The notes beneath the pieces were generated by a model. That model had not been told where the DNA came from, made no database searches, and saw only the letters and a program-made list of their open reading frames with translations. Below are positions 36,304-48,116 of a stretch of 64,000 bases of DNA, piece after piece (the stretch's first letter is position 1; every line of letters begins with the position of its first letter). The stretch lies in NCBI GenBank assembly GCA_963682025.1, contig OY821522.1, forward strand, positions 26,894,177 through 26,958,176, given 5' to 3'. Origin of the DNA: Cordilura impudica (Eukaryota; Arthropoda; Insecta; Diptera; Scathophagidae). Both the position numbers and the translations under genes were made by a program.

Positions 36304-37435
36304 AAAATAAATACACTCAAGTAGTGAAAATAAAAAATCAAAAAATACGTAAAGTGCAGTGGAAAAGTTTAAAAACTAAAACAGTGTAAATTAAATTCAT
36401 TAAAAAAATGAAACAGTTCCTTAAGTAACAACAATTAAAAGGACACTGAAGCAAGAACTCTAATAAAAATATTCTAAACATTAACCTAAGTGAAAACTGT
36501 TAAAATATTAAACTAACCTAGAAATAAAAGGTTAATAAAAACTTTTTTAAAACTAATAAATTAAAAAAATTAACTATAACCTAAATTCTAATAAACCTTG
36601 ATACGAAACTTTTAAAATCAATTGTAAGCTCCACTTAAAGAGAAGTACAACATCGTCACCAGGTAACGATTTTGCCTGGGCAGCAAGAGGGAAAAGGATT
36701 AAACATCAACATCAAATCGGACATCAACACCGTCACTAAATTGTAGCAACACCGCATCAAATCCAACTCCAACATAGACGAAAAAATGAAGTTACCTATC
36801 AGCTTAATGTAAGTCAAAACAAATAACTGCAAAAATCAGAATTTTTCAAAAGGAAAAACAAGATATTTATAAAACTTTCAAATCGAACATATTTAAATTT
36901 AAGAAATAATTTTTCATTGCCTTCTTAAGAAAGAAAATACATTTTTAAAAGATCTTTAAATTGAAAAATATCTTCTACAAAGAAACTTACCTAAAAATAA
37001 ACTTTTAAATTGAATATTTTGAACTAAATTCAAATCACTTAAATTAGAAAATATTTCATACAAAGTGTTAATATTAAAATTAATTTACTATAACAAAAAT
37101 ATAATTCCTAAATTAAATATAATTTAAATTAAAGGAAATTTTCTATAAATTACTAGTTTTAAAACTAAATTACTATAACAAAATAAAAGAAATTCTTTCT
37201 GCGAAAATATAAATCCTAAATTAAATCTTCACTTATCTTATCACTTATGTTAAATTAAATATTTTTTATTAAATTAAAATCAATTAAATTGAAAGATAGT
37301 TTCTACAAATAAACTTTTTAATCCATCTATATCAAATTGAATATTCTAATTAAGCATTAATAATCACCCTCTAAAACTCGAAAATTTATTTTATCGAAAC
37401 CAAACCTTACAAATTTTTAGAAATTTAAAAACAAA
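36304..37435 (+). other. Errantivirus 5' leader with short leader ORF and splice donor
   Basis: 1.1 kb, strongly A-rich. At 36786 an ATG opens eight codons ending in TAA at 36810-36812, and a canonical donor GTAAGT lies at 36809-36814 within it. The rest is AT-rich with no ORF. The donor would pair with the env acceptor at 42016. Confidence 0.6.
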
Positions 37436-38842
37436 ATGTCCAACCCAGAAAATTTAATTCGCCCTCCTGTACTAAATCCCAATAATCCCAACATCCCACC
37501 CATCCATCAAAACGCTCAATTTGAAGCGAACATCATCAATGTAGTAACTAGAATTTGTAGGGAACAGTGTAGAAACGCAGTAGAAAAAATACTAAATCCC
37601 AATGCGGAAATTTCAGGGGTAGATCAGGGAATAGACGAACGATATAGGGAAAACCTTACAGACTTGGACAAAGTTCCCGACATTGTTCGCTGTCTGCGAG
37701 AATTTTCAGGCAATCACGCAGAATTTAGCTCCTGGAGGAAGAGCGTAGAACGGGTTTTGGGTTTGTATGAATCAACAAGAGGCACTCCGAAGTATTTTGC
37801 GATCCTTAATGTTATTAGAAACAAAGTCATAGGGGCGGCCGATGCCGCATTGGAATCCTACAACACTCCTTTGAACTGGGAATCCATTTCACGTTGCCTC
37901 GCGTTACACTACGCTGACAAACGTGATCTTGGCACATTGGAATACCAAATGACCACTCTCGTTCAAAGTAATAACTCCGTCCAAGATTTCTATCAGGACT
38001 TCTACTCACATTTGTCTTTAATCGTGAATAACATCTCATGCATGACAATTGGTAGAGAAGCCATGGACACTCTGATCCAGACTTACAGGGACAAAGCGCT
38101 AGATACATTTATCCGTGGACTACGAGGCGACCTTTCCAAATTATTATGCATTCGGGAACCGACAACTCTCCCACAGGCATTGCATCTGTGCCTAAAATTA
38201 CAGAATCAAAACTTTCGTACAGAATATGCTTACAACAGAAATATCAGAAATTCACAAGCCCCTCTGGGGAACAATCGGAATTCTAAACCACAAATCCCTA
38301 ATAAGCCGAACAAATTTTTCCCTACTGTAATGACAACCCCAAACCCAAGATCTCAATTTGAAGTAAATCATCCCAATAATTTCACCCCACACCAATATTA
38401 TAACTACAGACCGCAACAAGTTCTTGGCCAAAGGCAATTCCCAAATCAACTCCAAGGAAATATAAATAATAACTTCAGACCGAATATTCCACCACCACGT
38501 CCACTTGCACCAAAACCACCGACAAAACCAGAACCAATGGATATAGATCAATCAATGCAAACAAGAAACATTAATTATATGAACCGACCCAGACCTAATG
38601 ATAGATTCATGGGAAAGAGACCAACCGATCAATCATTACAACAACCACAAAAATTTCAAAGGAATTTCCACGTTGATACGGAACCTACAGAAGCAGCAAA
38701 CCCTGAAGAGGAACTTGCTGCGGGCTACTATAATGAGATGTCATCTTACGAAGCAGAAGAGGAATTACAACCGCTGCAAGAATACATTAATGATCAAATG
38801 AACAAGAATACGACCAACACTACGCAGACATTCATTTTTTAG
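37436..38842 (+). CDS. gag: Errantivirus Gag (468 aa)
   Basis: Structural protein that would assemble the particle and bind the genomic RNA. ATG at 37436 in ACAAAATG. The block VPDIVRCLREFSGNHAEF (about residues 80-100), followed by SWRKSVERVLGLYE, is the typical start of errantivirus Gag. The capsid-like helical part continues to about residue 275; the C-terminal ~190 residues are Asn/Pro/Gln-rich with basic stretches and no CCHC zinc knuckle, as in other errantiviruses. Stop TAG at 38840-38842 overlaps a T6 run. Intact and full length for the family. Confidence 0.9.
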   Translation: MSNPENLIRPPVLNPNNPNIPPIHQNAQFEANIINVVTRICREQCRNAVEKILNPNAEISGVDQGIDERYRENLTDLDKVPDIVRCLREFSGNHAEFSSWRKSVERVLGLYESTRGTPKYFAILNVIRNKVIGAADAALESYNTPLNWESISRCLALHYADKRDLGTLEYQMTTLVQSNNSVQDFYQDFYSHLSLIVNNISCMTIGREAMDTLIQTYRDKALDTFIRGLRGDLSKLLCIREPTTLPQALHLCLKLQNQNFRTEYAYNRNIRNSQAPLGNNRNSKPQIPNKPNKFFPTVMTTPNPRSQFEVNHPNNFTPHQYYNYRPQQVLGQRQFPNQLQGNINNNFRPNIPPPRPLAPKPPTKPEPMDIDQSMQTRNINYMNRPRPNDRFMGKRPTDQSLQQPQKFQRNFHVDTEPTEAANPEEELAAGYYNEMSSYEAEEELQPLQEYINDQMNKNTTNTTQTFIF

Positions 38843-38858
38843 AATAACGAACTCGTCT

Positions 38859-41800
38859 TTGCCGTATTTCGAAGCAAAGACGAAAGACGGGGATATACTG
38901 AGGATATTGGTGGACACAGGATCAAATAAGAATTATATACAGACTTCACTTATAAGAACAGCCATTCGGAACGAAAACACCTTTTATGCAAATTCCGTGG
39001 GAGGGAAAGTTCCAATAACCCACCACACATTCATTAATCTTTTTGGAGTAAGAGACCTAAAAATAAAATTTTTCGGATTACCAACACTAAAATCTTTTCA
39101 TGCCATATTGGGTAATGATAGCCTTAAGGAACTATCAGCTGTTATTCATACAGCAAAAAATTTAATGGTCGTGAAAAACAACATTAAAATTAAATTGAGA
39201 CAACAAATATCACAATGTGTAAATAATATTACGATTAGAACAGACCATATGAAAGAGGACCAGAAATGCAAGATAAATAATCTAGTATTAAAATATCCAA
39301 ATTTGTTTGCTGAACCCAATGAAAATCTCACTTACACGACAACCGTAAAAGGGGAAATCCGAACAACCACCGATAATCCTATCTACTCCAGATGCTACCC
39401 CTACCCGTGAATCTGAAAGATGAAGTCGAACGTCAGATAGAAGATCTTCTGAACCAGGGTATCATTAGACCCTCCAAATCACCATACAATGCACCAGTAT
39501 GGATTGTATCAAAGAAAATGGATGCCTCAGGCGTAAAAAAATTTAGAATAGTCATCGACTACAGGAAACTTAACATGGTCACGGTCCCCGATAGATACCC
39601 AATTCCCGAAATTAACGAGGTCCTTTCTCGGTTGGGTCAGAATAAATATTTTTCAGTAATAGACCTAAAGAGTGGTTTTCACCAAATTCCCCTTAGAGAA
39701 AGCGACATGGAAAAGACTGCATTTTCAGTTAACAACGGAAAATATGAGTTCACACGACTCCCATTCGGTCTTAGAAATGCTCCTTCAATTTTCCAAAGAG
39801 CATTAGACGATATACTACGCGATCACATAGGGAAGATCTGTTATGTCTATATAGACGACATCGTCATATTCGGTAAAGACGAAAAAACACATTTCGATAA
39901 TATCGAAAAAGTTTTTCACACACTAGAATCAGCCAACATGAAGGTACAACTGGATAAATGCGAGTTCCTCAAAACAGAAGTAGAATTTTTGGGATTTTTA
40001 ATTTGCGATAAAGGGATACGAGCCAACCCGAAGAAAGTGGAAACAATAAATAGATTCCCAGTCCCCGAAACAATAAAAGATTTAAGATCATTTCTAGGTA
40101 TGTCAGGGTTTTACCGCCGCTTTATTAAGGACTATGCCAAATTGGCAAAACCCTTAACAACGCTTTTAAGGGGGGAGGAGGGACGAATGTCCAAAAATAT
40201 GTCTAGCAGAGTGAAGGTCAAAATGAGCGACGATGCCTTAAATGCATTTAATAAAATAAAAAAGACATTAATATCAGAGGACGTTATGTTAACATACCCC
40301 AATTTCGAAAAAGAGTTTCACCTCACTACAGACGCATCAAACTACGCGATTGGTGCGGTATTAGAACAAGATGGGAGACCAATTACATTCATTTCCAGGA
40401 CACTTAATAGAGCAGAAGAACATTACGCGACAAATGAAAAGGAGATGCTCGCGATTATTTGGGCAGTCAAAGCATTTAGAAACTACCTCTATGGCTCTAC
40501 AAAGTTTAAAATTTTTACGGACCATCAACCACTCACATACGCACTAACCAACAAAAATTCTAACGGCAGACTTAAAAGATGGAAAGCATCTCTAGAGGAA
40601 TACAATTATGAAGTACTTTACAAACCAGGTAGGACCAATGTCGTCGCGGACGCATTATCTAGACCGCCGCAACAGGTATTTCAGATAGGTTCAACAATCG
40701 CTACCCAACATAGCAATCAAAGCTCTCCCAAAAACCTCATCCAGTATACTGACACACCAATAAACGCGTTCAAAAATCAGATAATATTAGAACAACATGA
40801 CAAACAGTCGTACGAATTCCAAATCGTGTTCCCAACATATCACCGCCACATCATTTTGGAACCGAACTTCACCGAGGAACGATTGAAGGAAATTCTGAGT
40901 AAATATTTAAACCCCTCAGTTACAAATTGCTTAAAGACCACGGACCAAATACTTGGCAAGGCACAGGAAATATATTCCAAGAATTTTTACAGATTTAAAG
41001 TTCTTTACACGAGGAAAATGGTAACAGATATCCCTAACGAAACAGATCAAGAAGTAGAAATCATAAACGAACACAACAGGGCACACCGAAACGCTAACGA
41101 GAACAAAGCCCAACTTCTTGAAAGATGTTATTTCCCTCAAATGACAGCTAAAATTAAGAGAATTAACAAATTATGTAAAATATGCAAAGAAAATAAATAC
41201 GATAGACATCCTAACAACATAAACATTCAAGAGACACCAATCCCACAATATCCAGGACAAATTGTGCACATTGATATCTACATAACAGAAAAGACATCTA
41301 TTCTGACGGGAATCGATAAACTTACCAAATATGCACAGGCACGAATATTAAAATCAAGGGCAACAGAAGATATTAGGCAACCCCTAAGAGAGATACTTTT
41401 GAATTTTGGAATGCCCGAAATTGTCGTAATGGACAATGAGAAATCTTTCAGCTCAAAATCTATAATATTCATGATGGAGAATCAGTTCAATATAAAAGTT
41501 TTCCGAATTCCACCGTACGCCAGTACCGTAAACGGACAAATAGAAAGATTTCATTCAACCCTCTCAGAAATTATGAGATGCCTCAAATCTGAAGGAACGC
41601 ATCTTAACCTGTCCGAACTTTTAGACAAATCTATCTTTGAATACAACAATACAGTCCACTCATCCTTGAAAAAAAAAACCAGTTGAGGCATTTTTCGGTA
41701 GAAAATCTCATGGTAACCCTAAAGAACGCGAAAATGACATAACGAAAATGGTCAAGGATATTAAGGATAAACAGTTGTCAGATCTAAATTACCACAATCG

Positions 41801-41978
41801 AGACAGAATTATCCCTAGAACATATAAAATAGGGGAGGTAATATTTGTTAGGGTCAATAAGAGATTGGGGACTAAACTTTCTAGGAGCTATAGGCCAGAA
41901 ATAGTTAAAGAAGACAAGCATACCACTGTGTTGACAGATAGTGGGAAAATTGTTCATAAGAACAACATCCGCAACTAG
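38859..41978 (+). pseudogene. pol: Errantivirus Pol (protease, reverse transcriptase, RNase H, integrase), two frameshifts
   Basis: Protease from about 38859 with LVDTGSNKNYI. Reverse transcriptase from about 39392 with LPFGLRNAPSIFQ and the catalytic YIDDIVIFG (about 39847). RNase H has LTTDASNYAIGAVL and FTDHQPL; integrase has an HH...CC finger (HNRAHRN...CKICKENK), HIDIYITE, VVMDNEKSF and NGQIERFHS. The frame breaks once near 39400 (one base missing relative to an open frame) and once in a run of ten A at about 41669-41678 (one base too many); the shifts compensate, so the C-terminal part (to TAG at 41976) is back in the protease frame. The frame is +1 relative to gag. All catalytic residues look intact. 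Confidence 0.9.
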
Positions 41979-41999
41979 CGAGATATAGATTTCTTAAAT

Positions 42000-42016
42000 T
42001 TTTCTCTCTTTTCTAG
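42000..42016 (+). promoter_or_regulatory. Predicted env splice acceptor
   Basis: Continuous pyrimidine tract followed by TAG at 42014-42016, directly before the hydrophobic start of env. Confidence 0.7.
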
Positions 42017-43523
42017 CGTTACATTATTATCTCTCACTTATGGCGAGGTGAAAATACTGGACTACACCAATTCAAGGGTGGTAGCTATCGATACTGGGTC
42101 TGCTAGAATCCAGTCTGGTACAGTGAAATTGGTACATGTGGTTGATATGGACAATTACGAAAAGGTAATCGACGATATACGGTCCATCGTCCACTCAAAT
42201 GTGAGCACTTCCCATCCTCTCTATCCTTTCCTTTCCTATGAAATAGAACAACTCAAAATACACATTGATGGTATAAAACCAAGAAACAAGAGATCCTTAG
42301 ATTTTATTGGATCAGCATGGAAATGGGTCGCAGGCAATCCAGACCATGCTGATTTCGAAATTATTGAGCAAAAAATAAACAATGCATTACAGAATAACAA
42401 TAGACAAATTATAATCAATAGAATGTCACTAGAAAAATTAAATGAATTAACTTCGCAAACGAATAATATTTTGAAATCGGTAAAAAGTGAAGAGTCAAGA
42501 AATTCCTTAATAGACAAATTAACTTATAAATTACGAATTATTAAAAATGAAATTTTGAATCTCAAATACGCGATAGATTGGGCGAAAGTAGGGGTCATTA
42601 ATTCGTTCATATTATCTAAATATGAAATGGATATGATCAAAACTTTAGCTGACAAAGAAAATATAACTTATTTAAATATCGAAGAATCTCTTGGTTTCGG
42701 CGAGATAAGAATAGCCTCTAACGCCAATTCTCTAATTTATATTATTAATATCCCTACCACCTACAATGAACCATGTAATAAAATAAGAATCAAACCTGTA
42801 AAATTTAACAGAATTGCTACTAAGATAGAATTTGAGGAAATCCTAATTTGCAATAAAAAAACATTTGGTATTAAGAATGAATGTCAAAATTTCAATGAAC
42901 TAACGATATGCAAAGACGGCAATATTGAGGATATTAGTGAATCCGAATGTATCCCTAAACTCGTACGTAGTAAACTTTCAAATTGTACCATGATAAACAA
43001 TCTCCATATGACTACCGTAGAGGAAATAATGCCTGGCACAATGTTGCTAAATCAATTTAATGGCACAATTCTGATAGGTCAAGAATCCTACGACTTAAAT
43101 GGTACTTATCTTATTAAATTCCACAACGAAACGTTGATAGTGAATGGCAGAACTTTCTCATTCTCAGAGGTCTCTTTTTCTAACCCGTTACCTGCCATAG
43201 TACAACCAATAGTTGGAGACCCATATGTGGAGGAAACTCTTACATTGGAACTAATAAAGGAAATGAATGCCAATAATACAGAGGCCATAGAACTTCTTAA
43301 TATTGAAAGTAAATTAGGCGATATTATAAACTATGTTTTGGCGACTTCCGCGGTCATCTTAATGATATTAATCTGCCTAAGAAGAAAATGCAATCATGAG
43401 AAGAAACAAGATCTTAATAGTTCTGATATTAATGCTCCATGGCCATTACAGCACGTAACTCTGGGTCGAAACGATGCTAGGGAATACTCAATAGCAAAAA
43501 TTACTCAAATACCCTACTTTTGA
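42017..43523 (+). CDS. env: Errantivirus envelope-like glycoprotein, spliced
   Basis: Membrane fusion-type glycoprotein related to the errantivirus/baculovirus F family. No in-frame ATG exists near its start; instead a strong acceptor (pyrimidine run, TCTTTTCTAG ending at 42016) opens the frame, and the leader ATG at 36786 with donor GTAAGT at 36809 joins to it in phase, giving a hydrophobic signal-peptide-like start. Counting residues from a GTG codon at 42048: furin-type site RNKR at 79-82, then a fusion-peptide-like SLDFIGSAWKW; coiled-coil-prone helix 100-170; several NxS/T sites; a transmembrane segment at about 430-446 followed by a basic stop and a ~45-residue tail. The ORF is unbroken. 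Confidence 0.85.
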
Positions 43524-43540
43524 TTGTGGACAATCAATCT

Positions 43541-43551
43541 AAAGGGGGAAG
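43541..43551 (+). promoter_or_regulatory. Polypurine tract
   Basis: AAAGGGGGAAG immediately upstream of the 3' LTR; plus-strand primer. Confidence 0.85.
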
Positions 43552-43885
43552 AGTTAACAACAATTTAATTTCATTTTCAATTTTGCCAATTTAGCATTCG
43601 CTCATTTAAATATGTCACTATTCATATTGCGACAGAAATAATTCTTTTTATTAGCAATTCTGTTGATAAAGCAACACGAGTTTAACTTCACCTTAATAAC
43701 ACCAAAAACTGCTGACGCTATGTCTGCAGTTTTGAATTGTAGTATTTCTAAATAAATTTTAATTTCATAAACAATGTAAGCATAAAATTGTATTATTAAA
43801 AGATAGTAATTTCGTTTAATAAAGTCAGTCGTAGCCAAGTACTCGAGCTGTGTTTTTATTTATTTGAACATAATATTAACTAACT
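43552..43885 (+). repeat. Errantivirus 3' LTR
   Basis: 334 bp, identical to the 5' LTR except C for T in the CGTAGCCAAG stretch. Confidence 0.9.
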
Positions 43886-43889
43886 TATA

Positions 43890-44905
43890 TAAAAGAAAAG
43901 GGAAAATATCAGGTAGCTGATTTTTTGAGCAGACTGAAAAATAAAGTGGACATTATTAAGCAAAGAGAAGAAAATGGGGACTTTAATATGATAAACAACG
44001 TAGAATATGATGACGTATCAATGATAAAAATTCATTTAGCGGAAGAGAATCTACAAGATAATTTTATATAAAGAAAGAAATAGTGATTAAATACAAAACA
44101 CGGATTATATTAACAAACAACATAGTTGATGAAATGAAAATTTCTCATGTAAAGAGAATAAATTTCATAGCAGAATCTGACTTCAATATAATGGGTGAAA
44201 TATTTAGAAAATATATTACAAAAGGAAAAGTAGGAATATATTCAGAATTATCTGAGCATAATTAAAAGAAAGTTCGGGAAAAATTTATAGAAATTTTTTC
44301 TAACGATAGACAGATAAAATATACTAAATACGCAATAAGAGGTCAATATATTGAAACTGAAGTAGAGACAATTAATCAAATATCTTTATATCACATCAGG
44401 GAAAGTATGCATTCGGGAATTATTGAAACATATAATCATGTGAAAGAAAAAATATATTATCCAAAATTGATGGAATTAATTCAATTAGTGATCAACCAAT
44501 GTGAAATATTTCAAGAGTAAAATATGATAAAAAATCAGTTAAATTAAAATTTTCATATACGGAAACACCATCGACGAAAAACGAGATAATACACATTGAT
44601 ACCTATGTAATGAAAAGATTTCACTTTTTGACAGTAATGACAGAAACCATATAACTATAATAGAACAATTAGAAGATCATTTTGCAAAAAAGGAAAACCC
44701 AGGAAAATAATAGCGGATAACGAATTTAAAGCTACCAGATTAAAAGAGTTTCTAGACAATCAAAAAATTTGAACTACATTTGACTAAGCCCTATTAGTCA
44801 TACAGGTAATGCTGATGTATAGCGATTACACAATATGATTGCCGAAAAATTTAGAATAATGTATAAAACAATAAAACAGTTAAATGTATGCCGAATGAAG
44901 TAAAA
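43890..44905 (+). pseudogene. Old gypsy RNase H end and integrase remnant, right part
   Basis: Resumes the element interrupted at 35955. VADFLSRLKNK (end of RNase H/tether), then integrase pieces: an HHCC-like region (YHIRESMHSGIIETYNH, YYPKLMELIQ, NQCEIFQE), EIIHIDTY, KIIADNEFKATRLKEFL and, across a frame change, SHTGNADV. About five stops or shifts. It ends at a TATACCC element. Confidence 0.75.
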
Positions 44906-44913
44906 CAAGGAAA

Positions 44914-45706
44914 AACAAGTAAGAAAATTATAGTCGGTCTAGACCGACTATACGATACCCTATACCATGCGTTTAGAAACCCTATCTCTTATGCCCAACT
45001 AACTGGACATAGAAAATAAGCAAAAACAAAATTTGAGTGGGATTTTTATTAATTTTTTTGGCTGCAGATATGAAAAAGTTCATATCGGATGCTATATCTA
45101 TATGGGGACTAGGTCCAAAAATGGACCGATCCTGATCATGGTTGGTAAAGGCTCTTGTATTTTGCAAAAATATATACAAACAAAATCTGAGAAGAATCAG
45201 TGCAATATTTTTGTTTTTTAATAGATTTAAGTGAAGATCGGGAAGCAGCTCTATATGGGGCCAAAGGGATCATTTTTGGACTACTCATTAATGGACGTAA
45301 TGAACGCATACAAAACCCAATTTGAATAAGATCTATATGACAATTTGGATCTTATGGCAATTTATGTCGATTTCATAGGGGTAATTTGTATGGGGGCTAG
45401 GTCTGAACATGGACCGATTCTCACCAATTTCAACAGCGTTCATCCCATGGCCGATAAAAGCTTATATACCAAATTTCATCAAAATATATTCATATTTGCG
45501 ACCTGCAGTTTGATTACAAGGTTTACATGGACACACAGACTGACGGACGGACGGGCGGACGGACGGACATTGTTAAATCAACTCAGAAAGTGATTCTGAT
45601 TCGATCGATATAATTAAAGATGGCTCTAGGTCAAATATTTTTGGTTGTTACAAACAGCAGCACAAAGTCATTATACCCAAACCACATAGTGGTATAGGGT
45701 ATAAAA
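44914..45706 (+). repeat. TATACCC dispersed repeat, complete copy
   Basis: Best reference copy (793 bp). Left: AACAAGTAAGAAAATTA, then a perfect 24-bp palindrome at 44929-44952. Middle: conserved blocks, a GGAC/GGGC tandem tract (about 45542-45570). Right: TATACCC...CCACATAGTGG...GGGTATA hairpin (about 45673-45702). Open stretches of 60-90 codons recur in all copies, but there is no recognised domain. Confidence 0.85.
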
Positions 45707-46066
45707 ACAGAATTCAGGAGAATTCTTATCTAAAGCGGTGAGTAGTTACATTTATAAAAAATTACCAAAACAAAACTTTAAACAAAGTCGACGAACTTGT
45801 AAACAGAATAAATGATGATTCAACTATAGACAAGTTCGACGACTTCTTAAATAAAATAGGTCAAAGAAATGAAGTTAAAATAGTGAAACTATTACATATG
45901 CAAAATTGTAAAATCAAAAAACAAAGTTAAATTGTGAAGTTATTAAATATGCTTAAACTGTAAAATTAATAAACAAAGTAAATTGTGAAATTATAAAATG
46001 CTTAATAAGAGCATTCTAAGTTGATATTGTCAATTATATATAATAAACAAAAATAATTGTAACAGT
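45707..46066. other. AT-rich DNA with a 51-bp tandem repeat
   Basis: No gene. A 51-bp unit (starting ATAGTGAAAC / ATTGTGAAGT / ATTGTGAAAT) occurs about 2.7 times from 45880 to 46015. Possibly the end of the neighbouring gypsy remnant. Confidence 0.5.
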
Positions 46067-46069
46067 TTA

Positions 46070-46562
46070 AGGTGCTATTACACGATGTGTTTTTACATAT
46101 GTACTGTCACTTTTTTTATCCATATGAAATTCCTCATGTCTGTCAAAATTGTCTTTTACATACGATTCATAATTTTTGCTATCACACGTGCATATGTATT
46201 TCCGTATGACATAACTTCTAAATGTAAACAACAGCTGATTTAATTTGTGAATTTACAAAAATTTATTGTTAAAAAAAAGTTAAATATTTTTTAATTGTTA
46301 ATTAATATTAAACAATTTATTTTTCTTTCAATATTAATCTTTATAATTTACTCTGTTTTTCTTTCGCCACAAGCAGTGTTGTATTTTCATATGTTTGTCA
46401 TACAAAAATAGAACCTGCTCTAATTGAAAAATGTACATGTGACTTTCCTCATGTATTGTACATAAACAATGTTTCATATGTATCACACGATGTGTACAAC
46501 TTTTGTTGTGGGAAAATTTGACAGTACATATGTAAAAAAAAACACATCATGTAATAGCACCT
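46070..46562. mobile_element. MITE, Harbinger-like (493 bp)
   Basis: Terminal inverted repeats of about 40 bp: left AGGTGCTATTACACGATGTG..., right reads ...CATGTAATAGCACCT. Flanked by TTA on both sides (46067-46069, 46563-46565), the target type of PIF/Harbinger elements. Internal DNA is AT-rich with many CATATG and no ORF. Confidence 0.8.
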
Positions 46563-46565
46563 TTA

Positions 46566-48116
46566 GCTCTAGACTTTAATGGTGATAGTGATTTGTTAAT
46601 AAGGAACTTTTTTAAAAATTAAAATTCGAAAAGTGATTATAAAATTCGTATTCAGCAAATAAAAACATTAAGAAGACAACCAAAAATGAAGTAAAATTCT
46701 TGATCCGTAATTTTTTGCCAAGTATTTTAAAAGTTTTAATTGTATTTTTGTTTTAAATTTTTAAACTTTATAGTGTAATTCATTCAATAATTAACTATTG
46801 ATCATAAAAATATACAATTTAATATTGTAATTCATTTAATTGTTTATAACTTATTTAGAAACTTCTACAGAACTTACGCGTTAAATGAATAATAAAATAT
46901 ATATTTTGTTTCATTTAAATTTGTTCAATTATATTAATCGAAGCTTGATTTAAATTAAGACTCAAAGCTTGAATTAAGTGCTTTCCGGCTATGTATTCAA
47001 TTTGTGCTTGAAATCGACTTTAAAAACACTGTTCTGTTTGACTTGAATTCAAGCATACATTTTAGTGGAGAGTGTCCTTTAATTTTCAATATTTACTAGC
47101 AGAGGCCAGCCCTCGAAATTCGAGTGCAAATTCTAGGAAATTTTATTTTATCATTCAATTTATTTCTCTCAATATTTTTAATCTATTTAATTCATTAAGC
47201 TTATATCATTACAAATATTTGTTGAACACACACAAATAAAGGCCACCTTGTATGCCACCGAAAGGTATTCAAATTTTTGGCAATTCACAATTCAACACAG
47301 GGTATGTGTTATGCAATTATTGTAATGAAATCTGTACATTATTTTTCGTGTTGCATAATGTAAAGTTGATTGTTCACGCATAACTTTCCTCAAACTCAAC
47401 GAATGTAAGCAGTTAATAGCTCAAAAGAAAGAGCTTGATCCACTGAGTGTTCTGAGAGTGAAATGATCAAGATCCATTCATGAGAAGAGGAGCTATGAGA
47501 ACTCGAATTGCTTGAGTGAATGTGTCCCATAAGAAATGTATAGGGAAGAATCGCGTTTGAGTATAACTTGAGTAAAGTGGGATTTGAGTAAATTTCAATG
47601 ATTGATGACATATCTTTGACTAAATACCTTTCATTAAATAAAAAAACGAAGGAAATCGGCCGGATAGAACGGCCAGACGGACTGACTTTAGTTTTCATAA
47701 ATTTTTTTAATATATAAGATTGTTTAATTCAATGTTTGAAAATTTAATATGTGACTGGAGTTTAACTTGATCTCAACTTGAAATCCAGTAAAATTATTTA
47801 TTGGACAGACACGTCTCTTATAATACCGATCGACTCGGAATCGCTTTCTCAGTCGATTTAACGATGTTCGTTCGTCCGTCTGTACATTCATATGAACATA
47901 CAGTTGCAAACCTTTCATATAATATGTTTTAACTGCGTTAAAATTTTATTTTCTTTGGTGTTCTATGAATAACTTAGAGAACATTGTATGTGTTCAACTC
48001 TAATAGAAAATAATGATAATAGAAATTTTTCATATAGTAATTAATACGTTCTATAGAATACATATAATAAATACGACCAGCAAGAGAAGAGAAAAGGAAT
48101 GGTACTTGAACGTAAA
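46566..48116. other. Gene-free AT-rich DNA
   Basis: No convincing gene. A fragment at about 47810-47930 (ACCGATCGACTC, CGTTCGTCCGTCTG) is a diverged relative of the TATACCC family. The 100-codon minus ORF at 47396-47698 has no recognisable domain and I treat it as chance. Confidence 0.5.

Larger units (their letters stand above)
35960..43885 (+). mobile_element. Errantivirus-like LTR element with gag, pol and env, 7926 bp
   Basis: Complete element: 334-bp LTRs (35960-36293 and 43552-43885) that differ at one position (T at 36244, C in the 3' copy), AGTTAAC...TAACT ends, primer site, purine tract, and a 4-bp TATA target duplication (35956-35959, 43886-43889). It carries gag, pol and an envelope-like ORF, the organisation of insect errantiviruses such as Gypsy. 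The near-identical LTRs mean a recent insertion. Two single-base shifts in pol make this copy probably non-autonomous. Confidence 0.95.

Noticed and set aside
47396..47698. 100-codon minus ORF with Ser/His run
   Set aside because: No recognisable domain and no splice or promoter context; chance ORF in gene-free DNA.
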